A program made the translations under genes and the position numbers. A stretch of 64,000 bases of DNA from Archegozetes longisetosus (lineage: Eukaryota; Arthropoda; Arachnida; Sarcoptiformes; Trhypochthoniidae): positions 5,968,001 to 6,032,000 of the forward strand of contig JAEMBT020000002.1 in NCBI GenBank assembly GCA_018873245.2, read 5' to 3'. Shown one piece after another: positions 35,162 through 45,162 of this stretch (its first letter is position 1; each line of letters begins with the position of its first letter). Under the pieces are notes generated by a model. That model saw only the letters and a list, made by a program, of their open reading frames with translations. It was not told the origin of the DNA and did not search any database.

Positions 35162-35728
35162 GTTTCACCTCAACTATTTCACCGATAGTCATCAGATCCA
35201 CAATGGATACTGATGAGTGGCCGTATAGCGAGTTCGAAACACTCGTTATCATATAGATAATTGGTTTTTACAGAGTGGTATTCAAACTTTCGAAAGCTCA
35301 TAACTCTTGAAGCGTTCATCTGATATGTTTAAGACTTATATCGTTGCCCTGAAACTATACTGTCGTTTCTGTAATGTTATTTCAATCAGAGATGCGACAG
35401 CATAGTTCCCGAAGTGACGATATCTTTGGAAATCGTGTGTAAAAACCTTTAAAATGATGTCCTATCACCTATGTTCATCGATGGACCTACTGGAAGAGAT
35501 AATGATATGCACATCATTTCAAAGGTTTTTGTACACAGTTTCCAGAGTTATAAGTCTTAAGCATATCAGATGAACGCTTCAAGAGTTATGAGCTTTTGAA
35601 AATTCGAATACCATTCTTTAAAAGTCAACTAATTATATAGTAACAAGTGTTTCGAACTCGCTATACAGCCACTCATCGGTATCCGTTATAGGTCTGATGA
35701 CTATCGGTGAAATGGTTGTCAGTGAAAC
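35162..35728. mobile_element. Foldback element with internal asymmetry
   Basis: Arms run from GTTTCAC (35162-35168) and its complement GTGAAAC (35722-35728). They match along ATTTCACCGATAGTCATCAG, TATAGCGAGTTCGAAACACT and CTCATAACTCTTGAAGCG, then again in an inner block (AAAACCTTTGAAATGATGT type). The left arm carries about 80 extra bases (35346-35425) lacking on the right, themselves partly palindromic (ACTATACTGTCG ... GCGACAGCATAGT). Non-coding. Confidence 0.75.
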
Positions 35729-38544
35729 GTCCGGTACCCATGGTTTGAGGCAGATTCAGGCTCAGTTGTGTATCGTTGAATGCATGATAGTGTTAGATAT
35801 AATGACCACTGAGCTCTTTGATTTCACCCGCTTTAGGTCTTGCGCCACTCTAAAGCTTACCCAAAATCATCCCCTATTTTTAATGATTTTCTGGGAGAAA
35901 TCTAAAAAAAACTGATGGGAGCTGGGGCCAAATGAATTTTTTGTAACCATTTTTCCTCTCATAGACGCAATGTTAAATAATCTTATTTTTTCTAATGAAC
36001 TGTACACGTAAAAAATTTGAATATTCTAGCCTAGGATGTGTCTCTATATTTGCCATAGAACCATGAATTCAAAGGTATTTGTTCACGCACAATTGTTTAA
36101 GCTGAGCTGTCCTTTATATATTGTTTACAGTTTTCGGAGATTTTTCGTAAAAGAACTCTGAAATTGCGACAATCCTTTGTTTCGCATTACGTTCAGGCAA
36201 GCCATTGAATAAAAATTTAATTTTCAATTAATTTTCTCTGTTTTCTTACTTTTTAAATTTTGAATAACCTTGTTCATTAAACGAAAACAAAGAACATTGC
36301 TGGAAAGTCTATATGATTCTGCCTAATTTGGCACTCGGGATCTGATGATATATTTTAATAGAGGTCATCAGTCTGATCAAAATTGCCAATGGGCCCACTT
36401 CCGTACAACTTATAGTTTAAGCGTTAGATGCCGTTAAAGTTTTAAAATGGAATAAAATATAGATTTATTCGGTGGATATTAAAGATATAGAAGAATGGTT
36501 TTCATATTTGTAGTCAGCGTTAAATTCTACATCGAAACCATATATCATATATTCAAAAATCTTAAAATCAAAAAATCGAAAAATTCGAATATCTCGAAAA
36601 CTATTCTATATAAAAATTTTTTGATTTGATATTCGGATTCAGCGTTAAAAATACATATAGATCCGTTTAAAAATGAATGTATAAAAAATATAATGTTCAG
36701 CTTGAATAATTTAAAAAAACCATCAAACATGTCTCACATAGTGAAAACGCTACGATCCACAGGGAGTCGGCCCCCTTAAACTAGGCAAAACTAAAATGAG
36801 GAGTCCGGTGGGGGCGGAGGGTGGGGTCCCCACCAAAATATTACATTTTACATCGTGATTAAATATGTTATCATATATTTAAAAGTATATTATAGGCAGG
36901 CTTTGGCAATGTTCTTTCGAATAAAACCTGAAAATACTTGATAAGTAAAGAGTTGTAACAAAACGCTATGAAAAATGTTTTGATAAACTTTTTGATTCAA
37001 ATAAAAAGTTTAGTCCGCAGTTTGCATGACATATTTTAATGATATTGCGCGTTCTATAAACAATACTTATAATTGCAATAATTCATGATTTTTCGCATTC
37101 AATTTATTGATCTAAACAAAATTATTTGAAATCATCATTTGAATATGAATAATTAATTGATTAATATAAAAATCTTTAATAACGCTCATTTATTGCAAAG
37201 TTTAAATAAACATCACATAATACTACTGTAAGTCTACTATAACTAACATTAGTGCGAGACTTTAGCCAGTCCCATAAATAATCACTTAATGAAGTCTAAG
37301 ACTTGGGACAATTTTGTGAGTGTATTCGACATATTCCACATTTATAATCTCTAACAAAATATTAATGGACCCGTATTAAATATTAATGCTACATTGTAGC
37401 TGTATCATAAATGTGGTACTTCCTCGACGATGAAGTAATAAAAAGATTGTATGTGTATATTTTTTTGTATCAATCTTTGTATAGATATAATAAATGCTTG
37501 AAGCTTGTGCTAAAGAGAGAAACCAAAAACTGCACGACAACTGATATTCAATTGTGGAATCGGGTAGAACAGTCGGTTTCAAATTGATAAATCAAGCTAA
37601 AAGAATTTAAATAAACGATTAATATATAATAACTAATAATCAATTATTCTTCCATTCTTTGTTGTGTCCTTCAATATACTTTTTGGCATATAATTGACGA
37701 ATTTTTGAAGTAATGCGACATTTATTTCGTGAACGAACCTTAAACCTCAAAAGGTTTGAGGTTCGTTCTGAAGCTTACATAATTTTCGTTGTTTGATAAA
37801 ATTGTATTATTTTAACTTTAGTTATAATAAAAAAATTTTAATTAATCATTTTAAAACTCTAGCGTCAACTAATCTCATTTTAAATGAAGCTAATTTTTAA
37901 GACAAACTGTTTTAATAAGTGAAAGTAATGCGAACCATTCATGGGGAAAACAAGAACGAAATACTCTTCAAAGGAAAATAAAATCGACAGAGAAGATAAG
38001 GCAAGTTTTTGGTAGTTGGAACCTCCTAAACATTTTAAACATTGTAAACAATATCCTCAAATTACAATACCGCACGCTTCTTAACACACTTTTCTTTTTT
38101 AATAGGCAGTGCATTAACAGAGAGTCATTTGGTTATTACATATGACATAAGTATACAACTAATTGTATTGAATTTCGATAAACTAATGATCTAAGCCTGA
38201 AGTTCGAGCTCGAGCTCGAGCTCAAGAGCCTTTGCGGTTCATTTATGCTTAGAAGAAGTAGTTTTCATTAATCAGTAATTTTGTGGTCTTTATTTAAAAA
38301 GATTCAACGTAGCAACAGTTAATTGAATTTTCAAAAGTACTTATTTCTTAGTATAAGTGTAAGCAGACGTTCAGGGCTACTGTAGAACCTGAAGCTTAAA
38401 CCACAGGTTCTGAAACTTCGAACCTCTAATCTAAACCTCTTTCAAAATTTGGAACCTGAACCTGAGTCTAAATCTGAGGTTCATATTCGGATTCGGACTC
38501 CCAGGTTCTAAGGTTCATTTATGCTCAGCATTAATTAGAACAAT
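35729..38544. other. Repeat-rich non-coding stretch
   Basis: Holds a second ATTAGTGCGAGACTTTAG copy at about 37251, a G/C-rich patch at 36760-36835, a perfect-looking hairpin at 37731-37768, a GAGCTC tandem run at about 38205-38223 and a degenerate AACCT-rich minisatellite at about 38385-38515. Open frames at 35697-35915, 36545-36730 and 37376-37582 lack start context and homology. Confidence 0.45.
37731..37768. repeat. Short strong hairpin
   Basis: GAACGAACCTTAAACCT, a four-base loop, then AGGTTTGAGGTTCGTTC: 17-bp arms with one mismatch. It may be the remains of a collapsed MITE. No flanking U-run or gene end to suggest a terminator. Confidence 0.6.
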
Positions 38545-38684
38545 GGGTGAATATGGGCTAATGGGTCTAAAGGGGTTCTCGACCCCCCACCTCCAAGTGT
38601 AATACATCATTGGATTCAGTTCGTCGAGCTGAACATTTTGATATCACACTTGACCACTTCCAACCCGAACCTGACCACTTCTAG
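38545..38684 (+). repeat. Outer inverted repeat, left arm
   Basis: About 140 bp including GGGCTAATGGGTCTAAAGGG, CCACCTCCAAGTGTAATACA and CCAACCCGAACCTGACCACT, matching 40355-40495 in reverse complement with only a handful of differences. A second, more diverged tandem version of the same unit follows at about 38706-38775 (GACCCCGCCAAGTGATATAT onward). The intact Tc1-like element lies between the two outer arms. Confidence 0.8.
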
Positions 38685-38822
38685 ACAACTCCCGACGGGA
38701 CTGGCCGACCCCGCCAAGTGATATATCAATGAACTTAGGACATCAAACTGAGCATTTTGATACCTCACTTGATCAATTATCACAAGTAGTTCTCGAGATA
38801 TCCACCATTGTTTGGTTTAGTA

Positions 38823-40202
38823 CAGAAATTTTCAAGAGTGATACTTTGCAATATTAGTAATCCATCTGATAAAAATTTTATGAACTTTTTGTTAACTTTA
38901 TATTCATTGAACTCACGATTTTTTCAATGAAAAAGTTGTCTAAAATGAAACTATTAGTTGTTGAGACCTTTCATTTGTTTATTAATATCAAAGCATGCTT
39001 TCGTATAAGTTTAGTTAAACAATTATTTAATAAAATGGATTTTTGGATCAAATTGATTGAGACGCGGCCAACCACTTCACGAGATTGAAAGGTATTTGAT
39101 TGCATTTTTTCTTGGGGCTAATTATACGGCTACAGAGATAGCTTTCGCACTTTCAAGAAGTGTGAATTGCATAAGAAAATGGATAAATAGATATGAGAGG
39201 ACAGGAATGATGGCAACTTTGCGTAAAACTGGGCGCCCGCGAAGCACGACTGCTGATCAAGATTTTGATATATTGCTCGCTGCTGTCGAAAATCCTTTCC
39301 GTAGATTAAATGATATTAAAGAATATTTGCACAGTTTTCTAAGTAGACCAACAATAAGTCGTCATCTTTTAGAGAATAAATTTTTTGCATGTGTTGCGAG
39401 AAAAAAGGAATTCCTGAGTGCTGGACATCGAGCTCATAGACTAGAATTCGCTGAAAATCATATAAACTTTGATCAATGGCATAGAACCATATTTGTTGAC
39501 GAGAGCACTTTTCAAACAGGTTCTACTGTCCGCACACTAGTTCGGCGGCCTATTAGAACTCCATTTGATGAGTGCTATATCAAAACTGTAGCAAATTCTG
39601 GTCGTAGGTCTGTGTCACTTTTTGGCCTAATGAGTGCTAATGGTTTGGGACCTCTTATTAGAATCAATGGCCGTTTTGATAGTGAGAGATATCTTCAAAT
39701 ATTAGATGAGACTGTTATACCTTATATTGAAGATGAGTTTGAAGATGGGAACGTTTTTTACTATCAGGATAACTCACAGGTTCATAGAGCAGGAATTGTA
39801 AGAAATTGGTTCAATCAAAACTTTACTCTCGATCAACTAATCCCTACACCTGCAAAGTCGCCTGATATTAATCCAATTGAAAATGCATGGGGTCGTCAAA
39901 AAATTAGAGTTTCAGAAACTGGAGTTTACGCGGATGAAGATGATCTGTGGTTAGCCATTAGTGAAGCATGGCTTGAGATGCAGGGAACTTATAATTGTCA
40001 AAATGTGGTCAACTCTATCCCTAATAGACTTCAGCAGATTATTGATTGTAATGGTGGTCATACAAAATATTAGGACTTATTAATCATTTACACTCTTAAT
40101 TTCAATGAATAATTTTTTTTTGCAAAATCTTAAATAAAGATAAGATAAGAAGCATTAGCTTTAATATTAATAGTTCAAAAGTATCACTCTTGAAAATTTC
40201 TG
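38823..40202 (+). mobile_element. Tc1-like DD36E transposon, nearly intact
   Basis: A 1380-bp element with inverted ends beginning CAGAAATTTTCAAGAGTGAT, identical for more than 20 bp and then similar to about 40 bp. It is flanked by the TA target duplication (38821-38822 and 40203-40204). The single open transposase frame lies inside. Near-identical ends and an uninterrupted frame suggest recent activity compared with other elements in the window. Confidence 0.92.
39057..40073 (+). CDS. Tc1/mariner (IS630-type) transposase, DD36E
   Basis: Open for 338 codons. The N-terminal part is a paired helix-turn-helix DNA-binding region (IERYLIAFFLGANYTATEIA; then VNCIRKWINRY) with a GRPR-type linker (KTGRPRSTT, about 57-65). 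The catalytic triad reads VDEST (D148), YYQDNSQVH (D238) and SPDINPIENAW (E275), leaving 36 residues between the second Asp and the Glu, which places it with DD36E rather than canonical DD34E Tc1. It should cut out and reinsert the surrounding element at TA sites. One oddity: a TGA directly precedes codon 1, which is TTG, and the first in-frame ATG is at codon 51, after the DNA-binding region. Either the original ATG has mutated or translation begins elsewhere. An out-of-frame ATG lies shortly upstream at about 39034. Confidence 0.88.
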   Translation: MRRGQPLHEIERYLIAFFLGANYTATEIAFALSRSVNCIRKWINRYERTGMMATLRKTGRPRSTTADQDFDILLAAVENPFRRLNDIKEYLHSFLSRPTISRHLLENKFFACVARKKEFLSAGHRAHRLEFAENHINFDQWHRTIFVDESTFQTGSTVRTLVRRPIRTPFDECYIKTVANSGRRSVSLFGLMSANGLGPLIRINGRFDSERYLQILDETVIPYIEDEFEDGNVFYYQDNSQVHRAGIVRNWFNQNFTLDQLIPTPAKSPDINPIENAWGRQKIRVSETGVYADEDDLWLAISEAWLEMQGTYNCQNVVNSIPNRLQQIIDCNGGHTKY

Positions 40203-40214
40203 TACTAATGGATA

Positions 40215-40330
40215 AACCTGGATTCTCGAGTCGTAACCTAAACAAGCCTGATATAAACTAAGTGAGAATAAGTTTGGTCGTGAAGTTTAAATCAGGTTTG
40301 GCTTGGGTTACAACTTGATAAAGCCAGGTT
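40215..40330. repeat. Imperfect hairpin beside the Tc1-like element
   Basis: AACCTGGATTCTCGAGTCGT and AAGCCTGATATAAAC pair with GTTTAAATCAGGTTTGGC and TTGATAAAGCCAGGTT further right. It lies between the Tc1-like element and the outer right arm and is probably part of the host repeat. Confidence 0.5.
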
Positions 40331-40354
40331 TACTCATTTTCGAGGGGGTTAGGT

Positions 40355-40495
40355 CAGAAGTGGTCAGGTTCGGGTTGGAAGTAGTCAAGTGTGGTATTAA
40401 AATGTTCAGCTCGACGAACTAAATCCAATGATGTATTACACTTGGAGGTGGGGGGTCAAGAACCCCTTTAGACCCATTAGCCCGGATTTACCCAA
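40355..40495 (-). repeat. Outer inverted repeat, right arm
   Basis: Reverse complement of 38545-38684 (for example AGTGGTCAGGTTCGGGTTGG and CCCTTTAGACCCATTAGCCC). Together the arms form a large inverted-repeat element into whose interior the Tc1-like transposon appears to have jumped. Confidence 0.8.
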
Positions 40496-40524
40496 ACGCT
40501 ATGTTTTGCTTTAATGCTTTATAT

Positions 40525-41048
40525 AGGATTTTCGGAAAGTTCCAGCGGGTTTTTATCAAATATTTAATTTTATTTTAAAAAGAAGTGAACAAATTTTAAT
40601 CAATTATATTATTTCCGTCATTATCGACGACATGTCCCCAACGGAACGACTAGAGCCGTCAGAACGTCGCTGTTCACAATTGAGGGTCGTCCACTTCTCG
40701 GGCGGTCATCCAGGTTCTGGTCACCGGAACGGAATCGACTGAACCATTCTTGGCAAGTGCGGGCACTAATGACTTGGCCATAAGTGGCATTGATATTATT
40801 GGCGGCCTCTGTGGCATTTGATCCATGATTGAATTCGTATAATATACAGTGACGTATGTGAGTCTTATCGGGAGTTCGGTCTGACATCGTTTGGACACAA
40901 ATAACAAAAATATTTTGACAAAAATTTGAAGACAAATATCTGTTCTTTCAATTGAGAAATGGAATCGATTTGTAATTAATTTTTCAACTGTTCAAATAGA
41001 ACGCGCAAAATACATCTAAGAAAGCCGCTGGAACTTTCCGAAAATCCT
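40525..41048 (-). mobile_element. Internally deleted mariner with exact inverted ends
   Basis: A 524-bp element with identical 24-bp inverted ends (AGGATTTTCGGAAAGTTCCA ...). TA-rich flanks (TATAT) are present on both sides, so the exact duplication is ambiguous. It carries a minus-strand frame for only the DNA-binding third of a mariner transposase; the catalytic part is deleted. Confidence 0.85.
40621..40935 (-). CDS. mariner transposase DNA-binding domain only
   Basis: A 104-codon open frame, probably starting at the second Met (MSDRTPDKTHIRHCILYEFN, ATG at about 40887). It covers the mariner HTH region: the IRHCILYEF start, then ATEAANNINATYG, WFSRFRSGDQNLDDRPRSGRP and the beginning of the second HTH. 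It ends at a short foreign tail (LVVPLGTCRR) where the deletion joins. No DDE residues remain. Because it keeps the terminus-binding domain and lies inside intact ends, such a product could compete with a full transposase. That is inference. It could equally be an untranslated remnant. Confidence 0.6.
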   Translation of the reverse strand: MSSNFCQNIFVICVQTMSDRTPDKTHIRHCILYEFNHGSNATEAANNINATYGQVISARTCQEWFSRFRSGDQNLDDRPRSGRPSIVNSDVLTALVVPLGTCRR

Positions 41049-41252
41049 TATATCACGCACGCAAGTGGTCGAAACTTGACCAAAAATTTTACAAATGTCT
41101 TTGAATGGTTTTGCGTACATAATAATAAAATTTCATCTCATTATCTCAAGTAGTTCTTAAGTTATTCATAAAGCATTGACTGGATTTATTAATTTGAAAT
41201 GGACTTTATATTAAAAGCAGACGAACCATCAACTCCTTATATGCATTCATAA

Positions 41253-41366
41253 TTTGAAATAATTAAGCACGCAGAGCGCATCGCTTCATAAGCTCTGAAA
41301 AGCTAAGCAATAGGGACAGTGGCTCATTCGTATAGTGAGGCCTCTTTCGAATCGAGTAGTGTTAAC
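41253..41366 (+). pseudogene. 5S rRNA-like sequence, degenerate
   Basis: Collinear similarity to eukaryotic 5S rRNA over most of its length: AGAGCGCATCGCTTCATAAG (compare the GCGCCCGATCTCGT region), AAAAGCTAAGCA (compare GGAAGCTAAGCA, box A), TAGTGAGGCCTC (compare ATGGGAGACCGC, box C) and CGAATCGAGTAGTGTTAACTTTT (compare the 3' end through its T-run). The 5' end does not pair with the 3' end, so helix I is lost. It is therefore probably a pseudogene or a 5S-derived SINE fragment. Identified from memory of the consensus. Confidence 0.4.
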
Positions 41367-43089
41367 TTTTCTTTTAGAAATATTTTTTATTTTGGAAAAA
41401 AACTTATATTAAGGGCTATAACAAGATTTGCCTGTTGTCTAACCAAAGCAAATTAGGTATCGATCGAAAGCCCTTGCCGAGTAGGTCACGAACATATCAG
41501 GCATTTTGACTTTCGATGAGCGGAAGGAACCAAAACGGCCTCCCAAAGTCGAAAAAATTCAGATAACCCATCGATATTAATATCTGTCCACGCAGAATGA
41601 CTAGTAAATCAGGAACACGTATTTAATTTGTAAAACAATTATTCTTTTGGAAAAAATATTACTTACGGTCTACCCTTATTTTTGACGAAAAGCTTTTTCA
41701 TCTCATTCTATCAAATATAATAATAAAAATGTGAAAGACTAAAATAGCAGCTTCCAAAGCCCTGCTCTTGTCCATCGTCCAATTTCACGCACACATCATT
41801 AAGAAATGCAGCGGAAATTTGAATGTGGTGTTGCCCTGGTTGTGAGGTTCTATCGAGGTCCGTTTCACCGGCCTGGGTTTGATCACCAAATTCGAACATG
41901 GTGGCAAACCCTGAGTGGACTGAAGCGTTTATTGATTTTAAAAACATAAAAATGAAATTTTGAAGTTTCAACTTGACCAAATCGATTTTTACCTATTGGA
42001 TCTACTCAATTCTAAAGTTATGTTTATTTGCATAAATTACGATGACTTAAAAATCAAAATTTACCTTTTTTTAATTTTATACTATTTGTCAACTTTTTCA
42101 AATAAATTTTATGTTTTTTCGATTCTTCTTGGTCATTTTAATCGAACTCACGCTTTATTCGTGGAAATTGTTTAAATTTAAGCTAAAGTACGCATTTTCA
42201 TTTTTCAACTTTAACCCCCTCTAGAGGCTAAACTATGGATTATACAGATTCGTGTCTATTGAACTTTTGTTCGTCTTGAGGTCTATTTTAAGAATAATTG
42301 GTCAAGTTCCATAGCTCAATTAAATAAAATCCCATAGGAAGATTGGCATGGCCTTTTAATTATTTCTTGTGTTTTGCGCACATATATCAGGTGTGTTTTA
42401 AGTGTATGATTGAGCATTACAGAGCTGCAGAGTCTCGAGAATAGGATTTCTTTTCTCCCTTTAAATGAATACTCTATTCTTTTACTTTATGTGGTGATAA
42501 ACTTCTATATAATGGTAGAGATTTTCAAATTTTAGAAAAAAATTATTTGTTAACAAGTATAAAAACTGAAAAGTTGTACTGCCATCCGATAGCAGTGGTT
42601 TAATCAATCAAACCAAAGATTGTAAGTAAAACCTGTGAAAGCGTACACTTGATTAAAGAGTACACCTATTTATGGAGTGTGATTTATGAGACGTTTCTCT
42701 AGTCTTTTCATTTTAAAACCAGTCAATAAGGAATACGTCTGTTCAACGCATAAGAGTACAGTATATTAAATATATTAAAGGTTCCTTCAATGTAAGACCT
42801 GTCTTAGACTAACACATCTAGTTGCACGTGTCTTCATATTCAAGTGCAATCAAAATGGTCTGATTTCAATACTCAATATTCTTTTTGTTGTCTACTAAAG
42901 TGTTATTCGATGTCATTATGACTAGTCAAAAAGTTAATGCTCTAGCTCTGGAAGGTAGAAGTGACTAACCTTAAGTGACTATTTTAGTAGATAATAATAA
43001 TTAAAGCCTCAAATTGTATAAAGAGTATAATGCCTGCCAAAATAGCGTCCTTTTAGACTCTTTATAATACAATTGGGCCTAAGTTCATA
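41367..43089. other. Unassigned stretch, one more balanced patch
   Basis: Around 41760-41930, on the minus strand, base composition is balanced and a frame reads FEFGDQTQAGETDLDRTSQ and AAFLNDVCVKLDDGQEQGF. This looks like genuine or formerly genuine coding sequence, but no family is recognised and no splice partners were found. A small inverted pair (gtataaagagtataatgcc ... agactctttataatac) lies at about 43015-43072. Confidence 0.3.
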
Positions 43090-43946
43090 AACTTTATCTG
43101 CATAGTCTTATCAAATGAACTCACGATTTTAAATGAAGTTTTTTAATAGTAATACAACTATTGATTATAAAACTTTTAACTCCTTCCAAATTATTAATCA
43201 AATTTTGTTTAGAAAATTGTAGTTTTTAAGTGATATAAATTGGAGACGTGACCAATAAATTCACCAAACAGTGAAGGATATGATCGTATACTTCTTAGGG
43301 GCAAGTTTTACGCTTAAATAGCCTTAGCTCTTAATCGCGATATAAAGAGCTAATCGTGTATCAAAGAATGAACTGATAAATATCAACGCACAGGTAGGAT
43401 AACATTATTCAAAGCAATGGACGATATACTGAATATTAGCTCAACTCATATTATAACTTATTACTGGTTCCATGTAAATTCAGCGCAATCAATTCATCGC
43501 TACGATTTAGCACACGTTTATCGTCAATTCATTTTAAGGATAGACGGAGTCCTCTAGGTTATTAGGTGTTCACACAAAGAAAATCTACCAAAAATGCACA
43601 AAATACAACACATATGTTTAGAGTATTGAATAAAAATATTTTGATTTTATTATCAACGTTACATTATTGATCACCACATTCTCATTAAATACAATTATTG
43701 TAAAAACCTTTTCCTTAATTCAAATTAAAGTTTCTATTTTTCTTGAAGGTTATCGATTTTCGTGAAATTTTCAAATGTACTGAATAATCGCAGCCTTGAA
43801 TTGTCGTGCGCTGAATTGACGTGCTACTCTTATTACTGATGTAATTTTGAGATTATTCAAAAATAAATCAACTAAAGATGAGATAAAAGGCATTAAGTTT
43901 TACTATTAATAGTTGAAAAGGGACACTATTCTTAAAGGTATTGTAC
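43090..43946 (+). pseudogene. Decayed, deleted second copy of the Tc1-like element
   Basis: The 5' untranslated region (GAACTCACGATTTT), the start of the frame (GAGACGTGACCAATAAATTC), the HTH region (reads IVYFLGASFT against IAFFLGANYT in the intact copy) and the 3' end (TACTATTAATAGTTGAAAAG, then GGACACTATTCTTAAAGGTA) align in order with 38823-40202. Most of the catalytic domain is deleted and stop codons interrupt the rest. Confidence 0.75.
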
Positions 43947-44297
43947 ACTCTTGTGTGACTGACGTACACTATTTTTCGGTTCGTTAAATGTATGCCTTAT
44001 ACAGGTTCCACTGTATTGTTTCTTACTGAAAAACTTGAAGTACTCACAACGTAAGAAAAGTGAAGTCATGCTGTATAAGTTTCATGCTTTCATCTCTTGG
44101 AGGTTATCTTTCAGGGTTTGAACCAAAGGACATACATTTGAAAATATGTTAATAGAATAAAATCAATTAAAGTGAACCCTTCGCTATAAAATCGCAAAGC
44201 AGTCACAAATTAAGCTTAAATTTGTCTGACTAATAAGTTACTGATCGTCCGAAAGTTTGTCCTAAACAGAGGTTCGGATGAATGAATCGTATCAAAT

Positions 44298-44716
44298 GGG
44301 TCCGTCTCTGTACATCGACGGCCTGTTCACTGACAAGAGCTATTTTTTTTATAAAATTCGTAAAATTTTACATCTACCTCTATTTCAATCGTTTTATTAT
44401 GTTATTGTTAGATTGGGTTAGGTTATATTGGTCTATAATATAATAAATTAAGATAGATTAGATTGGGGTTGGTTGTTATATTAATGTATGTTACGCTAAT
44501 ATAGGTTAGATTAGATTATTATATTGGTTTATGTTATAAGTTAGGTTAGGCTATTAGTTTATTTTAAGTTAGGATAGATTGTTATGTATATTAGGTAAGG
44601 TTAATTTATATTTGATTACAAACGAAAACTCTCATTTTAGTTTTTAAAATGCCTCTAAACTGGTCTTGGTGAACAGGTTGTCGGTGAATAGGCTGTCGTT
44701 GAACAGAGTTGGACCC
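44298..44716. mobile_element. Mutator-like MITE with 9-bp target duplication
   Basis: The exact 9-bp direct repeat GTATCAAAT flanks both ends (44289-44297 and 44717-44725). Inverted ends of about 40 bp begin GGGTCC and share the CTCTGT, CGAC and GCCTNTTCACNGAC blocks. The interior (about 44400-44620) is a degenerate array rich in TTAGGTTA and TTAGATTA units. The length of the duplication suggests a Mutator-like element. No coding capacity. Confidence 0.8.
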
Positions 44717-44904
44717 GTATCAAATAGGATATGATATAAATGTTAGTCAAAGAAATTTGCGCGCTCCCTATTGGTTCCTGGGATAACTTTCACCCAAAAT
44801 TTTATTGCATATTTATAAAGTAGACATTATAAAGGGCAAATTGTCTGCTGGGCTCAACAATATCCATCGTGTAGTTTATGCGCTAGAGGGAGTTAAAGTT
44901 TTGT

Positions 44905-45015
44905 ATATGATACTCAATATGAACTTACCTTACAATATTACATTTCTATATGTTTATAAATAGTAATCTTATAGTAACGTAATATTGTAAGGTATGTTCA
45001 ATCATATTGAGTATA
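44905..45015. repeat. Short MITE-like palindrome
   Basis: Inverted arms ATACTCAATATGAACTTACC / TTACAATATTAC and GTAATATTGTAAGGTATG / ATATTGAGTAT bound about 110 bp. Confidence 0.6.
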
Positions 45016-45018
45016 ACT

Positions 45019-45162
45019 ATGAGTTCGTCTAAGCGTAGTCGTTTGGTCCACTCTGGGTCTGTCACCGAGACCCAGGTGCAGCCTCGACATATGATCAATG
45101 AAGATCTGCTCTCGGCAGATGACCAGCGTTGGGGGGGTAATCATCGGGCCTCAATTCGATGA
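45019..45162 (+). other. Small GC-richer open frame of unknown nature
   Basis: An ATG-initiated frame of 47 codons (MSSSKRSRLVHSGSVTETQV ... ending RASIR) in a patch clearly more GC-rich than its flanks, including a G7 run. It might be the 5' part of a retroelement or a fragment of a gene captured by a transposon. No family recognised. CTACTACTACTAATG triplet repeats follow at about 45190-45240. Confidence 0.25.

Noticed and set aside
44400..44620. True interstitial telomere array
   Set aside because: The TTAGG-like units are highly degenerate and lie wholly inside a MITE with a 9-bp duplication, so a telomere fusion is not supported.
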